Part shown: one piece after another, positions 1-10,568 of the stretch
Layout: each line of letters opens with the position of its first letter
Numbering within the stretch: position 1 is the first letter of the stretch
NCBI GenBank assembly: GCA_032718475.1
Contig: JAUCBJ010005292.1
Coordinates: 1 to 48,888 of the forward strand
Direction of reading: 5' to 3'
DNA length: 48,888 nt
Source: Nemertoderma westbladi
Taxonomy: Eukaryota > Xenacoelomorpha > Nemertodermatida > Nemertodermatidae
Program-made: the position numbers and the translations under genes
The notes under the pieces: model-generated
What the model was told of the DNA's origin: nothing
Database searches by the model: none
What the model saw: the letters and a program-made list of their open reading frames with translations, nothing else

Positions 1-97
1 GATGTTTCGCAAACGGGTCAATTTTCGGGTGAAATGTTGATAACTTTATGTTGATAACTTATCAACTTATCACTTTATGTTTAATATTAGTTTATAA

Positions 98-890
98 TTG
101 GAGCAAAACTGGAGCTCATTAGAACAGGCTGCTTCTAGTGTTGGTCTTTTTATTAACTCCCAAAAAGACCAAAGTTTTGACAGTTCAATTTGAAAGTCCT
201 CATCAAGTATCTGATCGGATGAGCATAAGCTCAAAGGATGGTGTGCTTGAGCATGTGGACGACTTCTGTTACCTGGGATCATGGATCCGGAAGTCAGATG
301 AGGACCTTCGAATACGTAAGGGAAAGGCATGGGCAGCCTTGAAAAGGCTTTCCAGGATTTGGAAGTCACAGAGAATTAATCGGAAACTTAAGGTCCGATT
401 ATTTAGAGCAGCAGTAGTTCCAGTACTTCTCTATGGGAGTCCATGCTGGGCTCTAACTGCTGAGGACACCAAATCTCCGGATGGCACATTCACAAGAATG
501 CTACGCCGGGTTCATTGTTAAAGTACAATGCACACATCTACAACCTGACACTATATTATAACATTGGAGGTGTCTCATTGGTTCCCCCAAGCTTGACACT
601 AGAACAAAATCGCCTCCGCTTTGCAGGACATTGCTTTCGCCGTGAGGACCAGCCAGTGCATAATCTTGTACTTTGGCAGCCTCATGGAGTGAATAAGCAT
701 GGTGGACAGCCCATGACTTTCTTGAGACGCATCTTAAAGGACACTGGCCTTGAAGATGCAGATGATCTAGCAAATGTCATGGGTGATAGGGAGTTGTGAC
801 GGCGCAATTTTGTCGACAAGCCGGCACAGCATTCTTAAAAATACAGCTGCAATGCAGCATGCCGATCCTAGTAGTAGCAGGAACAAAATA
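98..890 (+). pseudogene. LINE reverse transcriptase C-terminal fragment
   Basis: This is the 3' part of a non-LTR retrotransposon. Translation from about 98 to 520 gives the region downstream of the RT catalytic core, including DFCYLGSWI, the block KVRLFRAAVVPVLLYGSPCW and a TRMLRR motif, all typical of LINE RT C-termini. After a short disrupted stretch (about 520-600) the frame shifts, and 600-795 gives the terminal block RLRFAGHCFRREDQ and LVLWQPHG. The terminal frame carries a stop at 797-799. A related minus-strand fragment at 4660-4925 ends at the same GATCCTAG motif, so the element's 3' end is probably near 870-880. The catalytic motifs are absent, so this copy is 5'-truncated and dead. 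It belongs to the same family as the longer minus-strand copy at 35465-38540. Confidence 0.85.
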
Positions 891-952
891 TATTCATCAT
901 CAAAATTATGTTGGTGTGGTGGATTCGGCTGGGCCTGTGTTTGCGGATCCAG

Positions 953-1036
953 GGCCGTGAATTTTTCATGGCTTTGTTGGCCGTGAATTTTTCATGGCTT
1001 TGTTGGCCGTGAATTTTTCATGGCTTTGTTGGCCGT
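953..1036. repeat. 26-bp minisatellite, about 3.2 copies
   Basis: The unit starting GGCCGTGAATTTTTCATGGC repeats perfectly at 953, 979 and 1005, followed by a partial copy. It lies just beyond the 3' end of the adjacent LINE fragment. Confidence 0.9.
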
Positions 1037-1180
1037 GAAAGGATTCCAAATATGATTTGAGTTTGGTTGTGAAATAGCCAAGATATGGACATTTCGAATG
1101 TCCCATTTGTAGATGGCCAATAATGAATACATTTAACCCCATTAGTACCGGGCTATAAAATGTCGTGTAAATATATTCAA

Positions 1181-1204
1181 CCCCCCCCCCCCCCCCCCCC
1201 CCCC
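1181..1204. repeat. poly(C) run, 24 nt
   Basis: Uninterrupted run of 24 C. It is one of twelve such tracts in the window. Confidence 0.98.
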
Positions 1205-2694
1205 TCCTCTAAAATCTACAAACTTAAACGAAAACGTGTGAATTTTTGTTTGTACGTAGGGTTCACTAGTCTTAAGTTAGTTAATTAGAACGAAAAATAA
1301 TTTTCTAAATAAATTACTGGGGTGGATATTTTGCAGTAACAAAATTTCAAGTAGTGAAAAATTTTCAAAAAATTTAAAATTTTCGGCTAATATTTTTTCA
1401 ATACAGATTTTCTGGGGCACTGAATCCATTGGAAAATATTAAAAAATGATATGATTACTATAAATGGCAGTGTTAGTCCTCTACCTAGGCAAAAAAAATA
1501 AAAAAAAACAAGTAACCAGCACTTTTCAGTTTGAACACTAAATTTTTAATTCACTTATACGAAGCTAAAAATTCACATTTTCAGGTTTTCTGGGGAGCTG
1601 ATTCTAATGGAATACAGTTCTAATTTTTCAGATCAGTGCTACTCGTATTTTTCAACGTAATATGGCAAATTTTGGTGCTATCACCGAATATTTCGCACCC
1701 AACGCAAAAAACAATTTTTATTGCTATTTTTATTGATTCCATCGGATTCAGGACCCGTATAAACCCATATAACGCAAGAAACAAGATGATACTATCTATT
1801 GATCAATTTTGCTTTATTTTCAAAAATTTGGTGCTGGCATAAATAATTCCACCCCCCGCCGAAAATACAGGTTTGTTAACTCTTATGCAATTTTTACTTA
1901 TTCCAATGAATTCAGAACCCTCTACAAACCCGTATACCGTAAAAAACAAGGCGACACTATCAATTTATATATTTTATGGGATTCAAAATTTGGTGCTAAA
2001 ATTCGAAAAATAAGTTGTCACACACAATATATATATATGTTTATTGACAAAAGAAATATTAAAGGGCAGATAATTAATTGATTAACATATTGAATAATAT
2101 CAATTACACAAAAAACCCTTCTTTAGTCCAAATGATATTACAAATCTTATATCATTAGAATATAAAATAATATAAGAGTTACCCTATAGCACAAAAGAAA
2201 AAGAAGAAAGATGCCTACAGTATAATGAATATTACTCAAAAAGTTCAGTACTTCATAAACAAACTCACAAACGATTCTAGGCGATGTACTAAATTGGCGA
2301 CTATGGAGGTTCTCCAAATTCGAAAACTGTAAACTAATGCGCAAACTTACCCCTAATATGTTGTGTTAAACTACAGGTATGTAAACAATATATGAGATTC
2401 ATTTTGAATTGACACGTTATCACAACTACATACTCTCTGATCTCTAGGTGTCCTACTCCATCGTCCTTTTTCTATTCTGAGGTTATGTGATGACAAGCGT
2501 AACCTAGTAAAACTTTTTCTAAGGTAATCTGGAATGTAACTTTTAGACGAGTAAATAACGTGGGGTGTAAAGTGTACTATTTATTTCGGATCTATAAAAG
2601 ACAAACTTACTTGCTGTCTCGGGTTTATTTAAAACAACACCTTTACTTTTTTCAAAACTATTACATATAGTACTATTATTATCTAAAACTGACA
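1205..2694. other. Non-coding AT-rich stretch with diverged internal repeats
   Basis: No supportable gene. A motif resembling TTTTCTGGGG followed by a 'gaTTCCATTGGA'-like segment recurs at about 1405, 1585, 1720 and 1895, suggesting old copies of one dispersed repeat. The short reading frames here are low-complexity and carry no recognisable domain. Confidence 0.6.
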
Positions 2695-3960
2695 TTAACA
2701 TATTATATAACCCGGCGTTTTCTCGCTATTATAACACAGATGCAGTACTTGGTGAATTGGTAAATTACGAATCTTACAGTTCAGTAGTTTTCGTATGTAA
2801 TTTTTCCTATTTTTATTTATGATGTCAAGCAATCTTGGGAAACCACTTTCAATAAAGCATAAATCATTGGGTGTCTGCTGTCTGACTGATAGTATAACTT
2901 TAATCATTTTCATGTATAAACACTCTAAGGATTTAACATCATCAGTTAACCACGATTCACTAGCGTAAAGCATCGATGAAATTACTTATGCGTTTAGCAC
3001 TTGCTTTTTAAAAATGAAAGGAACATTACAATTTTTACTACAGAAAATAATAAATTTATTCATTGTGTCAAGACATAACTTTTCATGTAGCTTCAAAACG
3101 CTAGACATTCTACCATCATCCGTAAATATTGACCCTAGGTACGTATAATTGTTACAGTACGAAATAATTAAATCATCAACGCATAGATCATATTTATCTA
3201 TCTCTTTACCATTTATTACAAAATACTTTGTTTTTTTGGCGTTAATACGCATACCATATATTCTTGGCAATATTGCTGTAGGACTTTTATTTTTCCAACG
3301 CAGTTCTCAATGGTAGTGGACAGTATCACGGTGTCGTTAATAGTAGAACTTGGAGCGTTCCTGTACAGCAAGGTCTATAAGTAGCCGTAAACTGATAATT
3401 TATTCCAAGCACCCCCTGTGTGTCTGTCCACCTACCTGCCTGGCAACTATCTATTGACCACCACTTTAGAAGTCTAGCATTAATCATCATGTCATACAGT
3501 TTGGCTAGAGTTGTAGATACACTGATACCCCGGAAGTTACCGCAAATATTTGGTTTCCCGGATTTAAATATGGTTATGAGTTTAGTATAAGCCCATCTAC
3601 TAGGAACCCACTGAAAAGTAAAAACTAGATTAAACACTGTAAGAAAAAATAATATCCAGTTCCCTGGTAACAATATAAACAACCTCGGATCAATCCCTAT
3701 AACCCTTATTCGGCTTTATTTCACTAAGTACTGAAGCGAATTCCTGTTCAGTGAACGGATCATCTAGACACGGTATATAAGGGCTATTCTCTCCGATGAG
3801 GCTATCTAATTCAGGTTCGTTTGCTGGGTTTAGTAGTTCCTCGAAATGCTTGCGGAACTCATCGTCAGATGGCTGATTTGCCAGATGCTAAGAATTCGCC
3901 CTTCCAATTCAATGACTTCCATATGTTATTGGGGTTGTTTTCGGTTAAGATACTCTCCCA
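2695..3960 (-). pseudogene. LINE reverse transcriptase remnant, second family
   Basis: Read on the minus strand, this segment gives successive pieces of a LINE RT in the expected order. About 3850-3690 is the region before the core (EFRKHFEELLNP, EQEFASVLSEIKPNKG). About 3620-3480 holds the block YTKLITIFKSGKPN followed by FRGISVSTTLAKLYD. About 3270-2986 is the later domain (INAKKTKYFVING, YTYLGSIFTDDGRM). About 2970-2700 is the C-terminus (LYASESWLTDDVKSLE). Several stops and frameshifts separate the pieces, and the catalytic YxDD segment is missing, so the copy is dead. The C-terminal block differs clearly from the LINEs at 98-890 and 35465-38540, so this is a separate family. Confidence 0.8.
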
Positions 3961-4659
3961 GCTAGTGGGTTAGATTCCGCAACATTTTCAATTACGGAAG
4001 TAGCAACTTATATACCATTATCGAGGCTGTGTGCCGATAGCCCAGCGTGGAGGTCTGGCGGTTTAATCCTCTCCAACTGCTCCACAAATAATCTCTGGTT
4101 CACCGATTTCACAGAGCAGCCTTTACGGTCAATTGTCTGCTGGGATTTGAAACACCGAGGGTTATCATACAACGTTTGCCCGAGCACTGCAGCCTATAAC
4201 AAATCACGGCACTATAACAAAAAACCACGGGGGTTATATTGACCCCCCCCCCCCCCCCCCGGGTTTACTATTGCATTGCGTAGCTATTCAAGACATAATG
4301 TTCCAGAATAAATGGCATAGATAATAAAATTGCCTCGTGCATATTTAAAACCAATGGACGCATATCCTATTTTGTTTGTGTCTGTGTCTCGTTCGCGTCT
4401 GTTTGAGTACCGGCCGTCGCCAGATTCCCAGCCAGGCAATATCAAGCACGCCATGGAATGGAGGAGATGGAAGTTGCGTGGAGGAATTTAAATAATAAGT
4501 TAATAATGTTTATATCAATTAAAAACACATTTCTTAAAGAAAATCACTTGACCTAATTAAAAGCTATAATGGAATGGGGTATGGGGATTCCAGCTGTATA
4601 ATTTTTAAGTATAATTAATTATTTAAATCTTATACTAGAAAATATTTAATTTCCAATAG
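3961..4659. other. Non-coding stretch between LINE remnants
   Basis: No gene is supportable. It contains an 18-nt poly(C) run and AT-rich sequence. The part near 3961-4190 may be further degraded LINE 5' sequence, but no continuous frame survives. Confidence 0.5.
4243..4260. repeat. poly(C) run, 18 nt
   Basis: Uninterrupted run of 18 C followed directly by GGG. Confidence 0.98.
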
Positions 4660-4925
4660 GACTACTAGGATCGGCATGCTGCATTGCAGCTGCATTTTTA
4701 AGAATGCTGTGCCGGCTTATCGACAAAATTGCACCGCCACAACTCCCTATCACCCATGACATTTGCTAGATCATCCGCATCTTCAAGGCCAGTGTCCTTT
4801 AAGATGCATCTCAAGAAAGTCATGGGCTGTCCACCATGCTTATTCACTCCGTGAGGCTGCCAAAGTACAAGATTATGCACTGGCTGGTCCTCACGGCGAA
4901 AGCAATGTCCTGCAAATGGATTACT
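4660..4925 (-). pseudogene. LINE 3'-end fragment
   Basis: The minus-strand translation (about 4925 to 4698) gives FAGHCFRREDQPVHNLVLWQ and continues to the end of the protein. It is nearly identical to the terminal block at 610-835 on the plus strand, including the 3' sequence ending at GATCCTAGTAG. It is a severely 5'-truncated insertion of the same family. Here the final stop lies further downstream than in the 98-890 copy, which has gained a stop in the terminal block. Confidence 0.85.
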
Positions 4926-4959
4926 ATGGATTACATTAATTTCCAATAATGAAGGCAGA

Positions 4960-5460
4960 AAATGCTGTACTTTAGCGTAATCAACTTAATTAACTAATCA
5001 ACTTCGTTTTATCTTAACTTCTCTAAGGCCACACGCAAATTCAACTGCAAAAAATTGGAAAAAAAATTCTAAACTTTTGCCAGACTACAGGTGTACTACG
5101 TTTGGTTAGATTTCAAAGAGGATTGATCGAGTTCTTAAAGTTCAAAATTGGTCACGACTAGGGCTCAACAGAAGCTTCGGCTTCGGTTCGGTTCGGGCCG
5201 AAGTTTGGCAATTTCGGTTCGGTTCGGCTTCTGCAATTGATACTGCAGAAGCCCGGAGCAAACTTTGCTAAATATTCCAAGTATTACATTGACTGATTGA
5301 GCTAAGACCAGAAGACAGTAAGACTAATCAATCTGTCCATCGTTGTACAAATTAATTTTGGGGTGTAAACGTTAAGCAGACCGAACGAACGACAGGTTGA
5401 TTAATGGTACCCCTACGCTAAGGCTCGCCTTACAATGTGGCTTGCCCCACATGCAGACAA
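4960..5460. repeat. Dispersed repeat member ('ggctcgcc...gccccac' family)
   Basis: It shares a series of blocks in the same order with 10360-10568, 11208-11448 and 17760-17998: a segment around AGGCCACACG, AACTTTTGCCAGACTAC, a GGTACCC block, a 'gctaagCTCGCTT'-like block, and an end resembling CTCGCCCCAC. It also contains a local CGGTTCGGTTCGG-rich tandem at 5170-5240. No coding capacity is recognised. This looks like an old non-autonomous repeat. Confidence 0.6.
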
Positions 5461-6349
5461 ATTTTACCCTAAAACCAATCATCCGAATAATGCAATACCC
5501 GGTGACGAAAACAGTCATTAAATATTATAAAAATAATAATTAGCCTTATGAGATGAACCTATTCATTGTTTATAAAGATAGATCCAAGTTGGGTTATAAT
5601 AGACACAATTAAGTGGCTGTTTATAATAAATCAATGCATTATGTAAATTTAAAATCGGGATTAATATTAATTGTGTGTGTTGTGTTCGCAATAATAAACA
5701 TGACAAATGAAATCCAGGGAGAGAGAGTGCCAAGCTAATAAACATAGGCCTACAGTACTATCGGTATACAATACATATTTAGGGTTCAATCAACCAAACT
5801 AAAATATCATCCTTATACCGTAGGCCTACTACATTTGTCCTCAGATTAACGACGCCGTTATAAATTAATTTACATTTTTATTATATTATGACCGAAATAT
5901 TTAATCTTTATTAGTTTACATTTTCTACTGGTGTGAAAATAGGAGATTATTAGACATATAAAATTATGCGGTGCCGGGCGCAGGTTATTGTGTACAAAGT
6001 GTTTACAGGTTTGACTCCTTGCGACGGTACATTGTCACGCGGCCTCTGCAATTTTCTAGGACATATTTTTATCAAATGCTAATAAAGAATGTTTTCAGAA
6101 ATAGGGATTGTAGGGTAAAAATATCTAGGGTATATCTATTTCAATTTTCATCCGATCTCACTAGCGCAATGTTGGTGAAATGAAACAAACTAAATTTTCG
6201 AAATACTATATAAATAAGATATTTATTAATTATTAATGGTTCTGATTTTAATTTTGCATCACTTTGTTCGGCATTATTTGGAGAGACACAATGCTAGTGG
6301 CTGAAGACGGATCCCATACGGATATCCGAATGGGGCGATGGTCCGAAAA

Positions 6350-6440
6350 GTTAGATTAAAGGAAAGGCGCAAGTTACATTGTAACGCTATTGTAACCAAC
6401 ACAATAAATGATAGCCAATAGAACAGGTTATACTGTAGTT
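6350..6440. repeat. Dispersed repeat member ('caatagaacaggtta' family)
   Basis: Shares ordered blocks with 22430-22520 and 30330-30420, ending in CAATAGAACAGGTTA. The copy at 30330 is enclosed by an inverted repeat, which suggests a small DNA-transposon derivative. Confidence 0.6.
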
Positions 6441-6840
6441 AAATTTTGTGCAAGGCGAAGCGGTGAACCTGGAGGCTGCCTATATTCGGTCGGTACTTCG
6501 ACCAAATAGCTGGAGACCGCCATGTCAGAATTAATGTCAGTTCGTCATTAGGGCCAACATTTACATTTACATAATCAAGTTGTCTAGCAAAATTGGAAAT
6601 TAATAAGTAATTGTATCTAATAATTATACAGTTAGTCAATTAATTCGGACAAAGTTCAATGATTTATTTAATTTAACGGGTTCCATCGGGTTTATATACT
6701 CTATACTCAAACACAGTAAATAACTTTTTTAATATTGACTTATTCATCTTTTGTACGTAAATATTGATTAGATCATCATTCAATTATAATAAATATTCTT
6801 AATTAATTTTATTAATTTTCGACAACTTTAAGGAGGGGAT

Positions 6841-6860
6841 CCCCCCCCCCCCCCCCCCCC
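6841..6860. repeat. poly(C) run, 20 nt
   Basis: Uninterrupted run of 20 C. Confidence 0.98.
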
Positions 6861-7379
6861 ATGAACCTTTTTTTTTATGGTTGTCAAAACTGTTAAATAA
6901 TAATTTTTCTATTTTGTTATGGCCAACCACTGTATGGAAAGCCAAATAACCTCTATAGGAAAATTTGAAAATTTATAGCCTCCCCCTAGAGGCTGGCGGA
7001 GGAATTAAAGATTTCACTAAAAATGCTAACTAGTCCCTCAATCTTGGTCTAAATTTCTTCAAACCAACTTTTTTGGACTCAGCGTCATGGACTCTACAAA
7101 AGATACTTGATATAATTTTTAATTAGCAATTTTCATTTTCATTAATTAAATTAATTAATTAATTATCATATTTTTAATTAAAATTGGCAAATTACACAAA
7201 ATGGTAATACTGTATTTCTCAAAATTCCATAGGATAAGTTTTAAAGAGTTTCCAAAGCTCGTCCGAATGAGCCAAAAACGAAGAAAATTGGTTGAAAAAT
7301 GACGGAGGAGTAGTAATTTGAAAATGAAAAATATCAATCCTAGGAAATGTCCTTCACAGTTTAAACCCTTCCGCCAAAA

Positions 7380-7560
7380 TTGGCTGTCTGTCTGTTTGGT
7401 TAATTATTTCTGGCACGAAGGAAGCACACCAACAAGATAAAATTTTCATTACGGGGTTTTTCGGGGTCGCTGAGTTCATTTCCGATGTCAATTTCAATGT
7501 TTGGTGGAATCTAGTCTGACTGTCTGTCGGTCTTCTGGCTTTCGTACAATTTGATGGACA
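7380..7560. repeat. Dispersed repeat member ('tgtctgtctg' family)
   Basis: Contains TGTCTGTCTGT plus a conserved block resembling GGGTTTTTCGGGGTCGCTGA followed by TTCATTTC. Similar blocks recur near 29805-30180, 33440-33850 and 35160-35270, sometimes in reverse orientation. It is non-coding. Confidence 0.55.
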
Positions 7561-7889
7561 GACCGTTTTGCGGAAAAACAGTGATAACTCGAGAACTAAA
7601 AGACTTTAAATAATTAATTTACATTTCCTTGACTATTTATTTTTCAGAATAATATAGTATTATAGGACCAGAAAGTATCGGAGAAGCTCCTGTTACAGAA
7701 AATCAGATGTTCGGCCCAGCTGTATTGGGTTTTGCACTCGATGGCATTTTAGATAAACAATTTTAGGTAAGCCTACTAAAACAATGCCAACTCGTGCAAA
7801 ACCAAATACAAAATAAATATCAGCATCCTAAGATATATCCAAGTCCGTTATACTCCGGTGCTCCGTTATACCACCTAAGTTATAATGTT

Positions 7890-7896
7890 TATAAAG
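7890..7896 (+). promoter_or_regulatory. Possible TATA box upstream of the Ly6-like gene
   Basis: TATAAAG lies 50 bases upstream of the ATG at 7946. In such AT-rich DNA a chance match is quite possible. Confidence 0.25.
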
Positions 7897-7945
7897 ATAT
7901 AATTATTTATAATTTCTTCGAATACCATGTGAAGGTCGGTACATT

Positions 7946-8515
7946 ATGTACCAACTCAATATTATACTTGGCGCGTTGATTATAACATGTTGCAACGCAC
8001 AGTTGGACTGTCTTAAAGAAGTTGAATCAAATGTAAATACAGGAGATACCAATATCGATGACGCGTTGAAGTCTGTGTTTCAGGATGAAATCAAAACCAC
8101 TGTCGATAATAAATGCTCATCTTGTTCGAGAACTGTGTTGAAAGTGAGGTTTAGCATAGCCGGAGTGGACCACTCGGGTGTAGAGAGGACGCAGCGAATC
8201 TGTGAGACAGACGATAATCTGTGCCAACGCCATACCGATAAAAACGATTTTAACTGTACAGCTGGGAACCCCTTTAAAACGAAAACCTCAGACGCTATCA
8301 GTGGCCTGACACTAATAGAAGGCCCACCTGACATTGAATGTCACGTTTATTGCTGTTGGGATGATAAATGCAACGAGGACGGAAACCCCATTCTAACAAT
8401 CACTGTAATATTGGCTACATCGTGTTTCTCCTTGATTATCATATGTGTTTGTGCTAAAGTAAATATGTATCTTAAATTTTCCTGCAAAAAAAATCGTCAG
8501 CAAAATGTACCATAA
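7946..8515 (+). CDS. Ly6/uPAR-like type I membrane protein, single exon
   Basis: A 189-residue protein. Residues 1-18 form a hydrophobic signal peptide. The ectodomain (about 19-148) holds ten cysteines (22, 57, 60, 86, 93, 104, 132, 136, 137, 142), the number usual for a ten-Cys three-finger domain. It ends in CCWDDKCN (136-143), which fits the C-terminal CCx(4)CN signature of Ly6/uPAR proteins. There is one N-glycosylation sequon, NCT at 103-105. A hydrophobic helix at about 149-171 is followed by a short basic tail, so it is membrane-spanning rather than GPI-anchored, and it probably acts at the cell surface. The ligand cannot be told from sequence. The frame is open from ATG to stop without introns. 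Ly6 genes are usually split, so this may be a retrocopy or the gene may have further 5' exons. The family call rests mainly on cysteine count and C-terminal motif; the N-terminal spacing is not classical. Confidence 0.7.
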   Translation: MYQLNIILGALIITCCNAQLDCLKEVESNVNTGDTNIDDALKSVFQDEIKTTVDNKCSSCSRTVLKVRFSIAGVDHSGVERTQRICETDDNLCQRHTDKNDFNCTAGNPFKTKTSDAISGLTLIEGPPDIECHVYCCWDDKCNEDGNPILTITVILATSCFSLIIICVCAKVNMYLKFSCKKNRQQNVP

Positions 8516-8584
8516 GGTCGAAATGGGCCACTTGTATATGAACAATTTCCGTAACGTTTTAACCGTTTTTTTTTATCTGATGGT

Positions 8585-8603
8585 GGGGGGGGGGGGGGGG
8601 GGG
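8585..8603. repeat. poly(G) run, 19 nt
   Basis: Uninterrupted G run just downstream (in minus orientation) of the SINE, so it reads as poly(C) on the SINE strand. Confidence 0.98.
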
Positions 8604-8740
8604 TGCATTGTAGATACAACTATTTCTGGTACTCATTTCGCTACGAAAACTTGCACCACAAGCAGGGATCGAACCCACCACATCCGAAGGGATGTGAAGT
8701 CAATGAACGGATTTCACCACTTCGCCATAACCATGCAATC
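8604..8740 (-). mobile_element. tRNA-derived SINE
   Basis: On the minus strand there is a perfect RNA polymerase III A box, TGGCGAAGTGG (8727-8717), and 40 bases further a B box, GGGTTCGATCCC (8676-8665). This is the spacing of a tRNA-type promoter. The acceptor-stem pairing expected of a functional tRNA is not evident, and the sequence continues past the B box into an unrelated body that reaches a poly(C) run. I therefore call it a SINE rather than a tRNA gene. It lies about 150 bases beyond the stop of the Ly6-like gene, in opposite orientation. Confidence 0.75.
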
Positions 8741-8944
8741 AATATCTGAAACAGAAAAGTACAGTATTACTGTGGCATTGTACAGTAATGATATACATAC
8801 AGTAATAAGTGCGTCGTCCATTTAAAAGTGATTATTAATCCATTATTATTGGTATTGGCCATATGGCGAGTGAAATTTAAAACCCTCACCAAAGTGCTTT
8901 TTATATCACAAATGTATAAACTCGTACTGTGTCAGGTACCCTCG

Positions 8945-9080
8945 AATGCGCACCATCTATACACGTTCGTGGGGCCTTCGCGCAGCACGAGGTTCAAATA
9001 TGAGATACAGATGAATTGTATCACAAATTCGGTATCTAAGAAATTTAACCAAACAACAGTAAATCAAGAGAGGGAAAAGA
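8945..9080 (+). repeat. Dispersed repeat member ('cacgttcgtggggccttcgcg' family)
   Basis: Block ACACGTTCGTGGGGCCTTCG, then GCAGCACGAGG, then a segment resembling GAGATACA...AAATT and TAAGAAATTTAA. The same ordered blocks occur at 10565-10670 and, inverted, at 41975-42085. It is non-coding. Confidence 0.65.
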
Positions 9081-9678
9081 ATAATTAAATATCGCATATT
9101 ATTTAATTTACTTAACCAACAAAGAAATCACTAAACTCATGTTAATGGTAACATGTTAAACTCATAAAGTAATATATTAAATATTTTAGGCGCGGAGGCG
9201 ACCCAATTTGTAAGAAATATACAACTTAGCTTATGCCGATAGTATTGATACTGAGATATTAATTTATCATGTCAACAACTCAACGAAATTATTTAGCTAA
9301 TTATTCAAATCTAAAGAATCATGATTCAGTACTCGGCCAATTATTTTGTAAGCTAAACACAATAACCAAGCTGTCTTATTAGTCTGGTAAATTACAATGC
9401 TGCCTTTGAGTAGAGGTGAGGTGTGTGGTTGGACTGGTTCCAAGCTAGGCTAGGCATGCCAAGGAAGGAGAGGGATGTATAGCTGAAGACGGTCAAACGT
9501 TTAGATCAAGTAAAAATACATTTCTTAAAGCAAATCTCTCGAACTAATTAAAAACTATAATGGAATGCGGTATGGGGAATACAACTGTATAATTGTTAAG
9601 TATAATTATTTAATTATTATACTAGAAAATAATTAATATCCTTTAAGAGGCAGGTTGAAATGGTGTTTTTACCCTAAT

Positions 9679-9991
9679 TGTAAGTGTAAAACCTCCAAGA
9701 GGTTCATGGAAACTCGGTCGTATTCATAAATTATTACCTAGTTCTGATGGTCAAGTTCGTTCCGTAAAAGTAAAGCTTCCATCAAAGAAAATAATAGAAA
9801 GACATATAACTCTTTTATTCCCAATAGAATGTGACACACATACAGATAGCTCAATAGATAAACAATTAGACAGACCGAAACTAGCTATCAAGCCGAAACT
9901 GAAAGTAAATGAAGTCACATCCAGACCAAAACGAAAGGCAGCAATTAATGCGGAGAAGAATATTAAGAACTGTTATGAAGAAATTGAATAA
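9679..9991 (+). pseudogene. BEL/Pao pol C-terminal (DUF5641-type) fragment
   Basis: The frame is open to a TAA at 9989-9991 and gives about 104 residues. It contains GSWKLGRIHKLLPSSDGQVR followed by a VKV segment and a short LFPIE block. This W-x-LGRI...DG-x-VR pattern is the small domain found after the integrase at the C-terminus of BEL/Pao polyproteins (DUF5641). The tail is Lys/Arg-rich. All catalytic domains are missing upstream, so it is a remnant. Confidence 0.8.
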
Positions 9992-10031
9992 ATTTTTTAT
10001 TTATTTTTTAGTAATTTTTTGGTATTGGGAA

Positions 10032-10322
10032 TGTCGCGAATGCAATAATTGGTAAAAAAAAGTATATAAATTGTATTTATTTTTGGTGTCGGGAGTGTCG
10101 CGAATGCAATGACAAGGATCTAAGTTCGTTTTACCCCTTACAGCAGCCTACTAACTGACTAACTACTATACTACTGTACCGGTACCGGGATCTAAGTACG
10201 AGTACAATACAGTGTGTCAGTACACGGTGCAGGATTGATGATATTGATAAATATTGTATATAATAATTCTAGCGATAAATGATACTTCTGTACTTTATTC
10301 TATTCCACTTAAATTCGCTACA
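10032..10322 (+). repeat. Probable BEL/Pao 3' LTR
   Basis: It begins TGTCGCGAATGC directly after a short purine-rich stretch (GGGAA) downstream of the pol stop, and ends CA against the CTAAT target repeat. A near-duplicate of the first 20 bases recurs at about 10086-10112. The start is uncertain because no 5' LTR is present for comparison. Confidence 0.45.
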
Positions 10323-10359
10323 CTAATCTACTTAATTAACTAATTAACTGCTATTATCT

Positions 10360-10568
10360 TAGCTTCACGAAGGCCACACGGAAATTCAACTTGGAAAATT
10401 TCTAAACTTTTGCCAGACTAAATGTGTACCAAGTTTGTACAGTATAGATTTCATTAACATTTGGCTGAGTTAACGTTTAAAATTGAACACGTCTGAACGA
10501 CAAACACACCGATTGAGTTAGTGGTACCCGTATCCTTCTCGCTTACTTTCGTGGCTCGCCCTACAAAC
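10360..10568 (+). repeat. Direct repeat 1 of a pair inside copy A
   Basis: Shares blocks CTTCACGAAGGCCACACGGA, AACTTGGAAAATTTCTAAAC, TTTTGCCAGACTA and a final CTCGCC...CACAAAC-like segment with 11208-11448. Copy B has only one such element (17760-17998). A member of the wider 'ggctcgcc' repeat family. Confidence 0.75.

Larger units (their letters stand above)
5461..7379. other. Non-coding AT-rich stretch
   Basis: No gene is supportable. The segment 6350-6440 is a diverged member of a repeat also present at 22430-22520 and 30330-30420 (blocks GGAAAGG, GCAGGTTACA-like, CAATAGAACAGGTTA). A 20-nt poly(C) run sits at 6841-6860. Short tandem TTAATTAATTAATTAA occurs near 7140. Confidence 0.55.
9679..10322 (+). 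mobile_element. BEL/Pao LTR retrotransposon 3' fragment
   Basis: A 644-bp segment present in copy A and absent from copy B. The interruption is flanked by CTAAT on both sides (9674-9678 and 10323-10327), while copy B has a single CTAAT, so it looks like a 5-bp target duplication. The segment starts TG and ends CA. It contains the last part of a BEL/Pao polyprotein (to 9991) followed by what is probably a 3' LTR starting near 10032. It lacks the rest of the element, so it is either an internally deleted copy or the product of an aberrant integration. Confidence 0.75.

Noticed and set aside
8640-8740. Functional tRNA gene
   Set aside because: A and B boxes are present, but no complete acceptor stem is evident and the sequence runs on as a SINE body.
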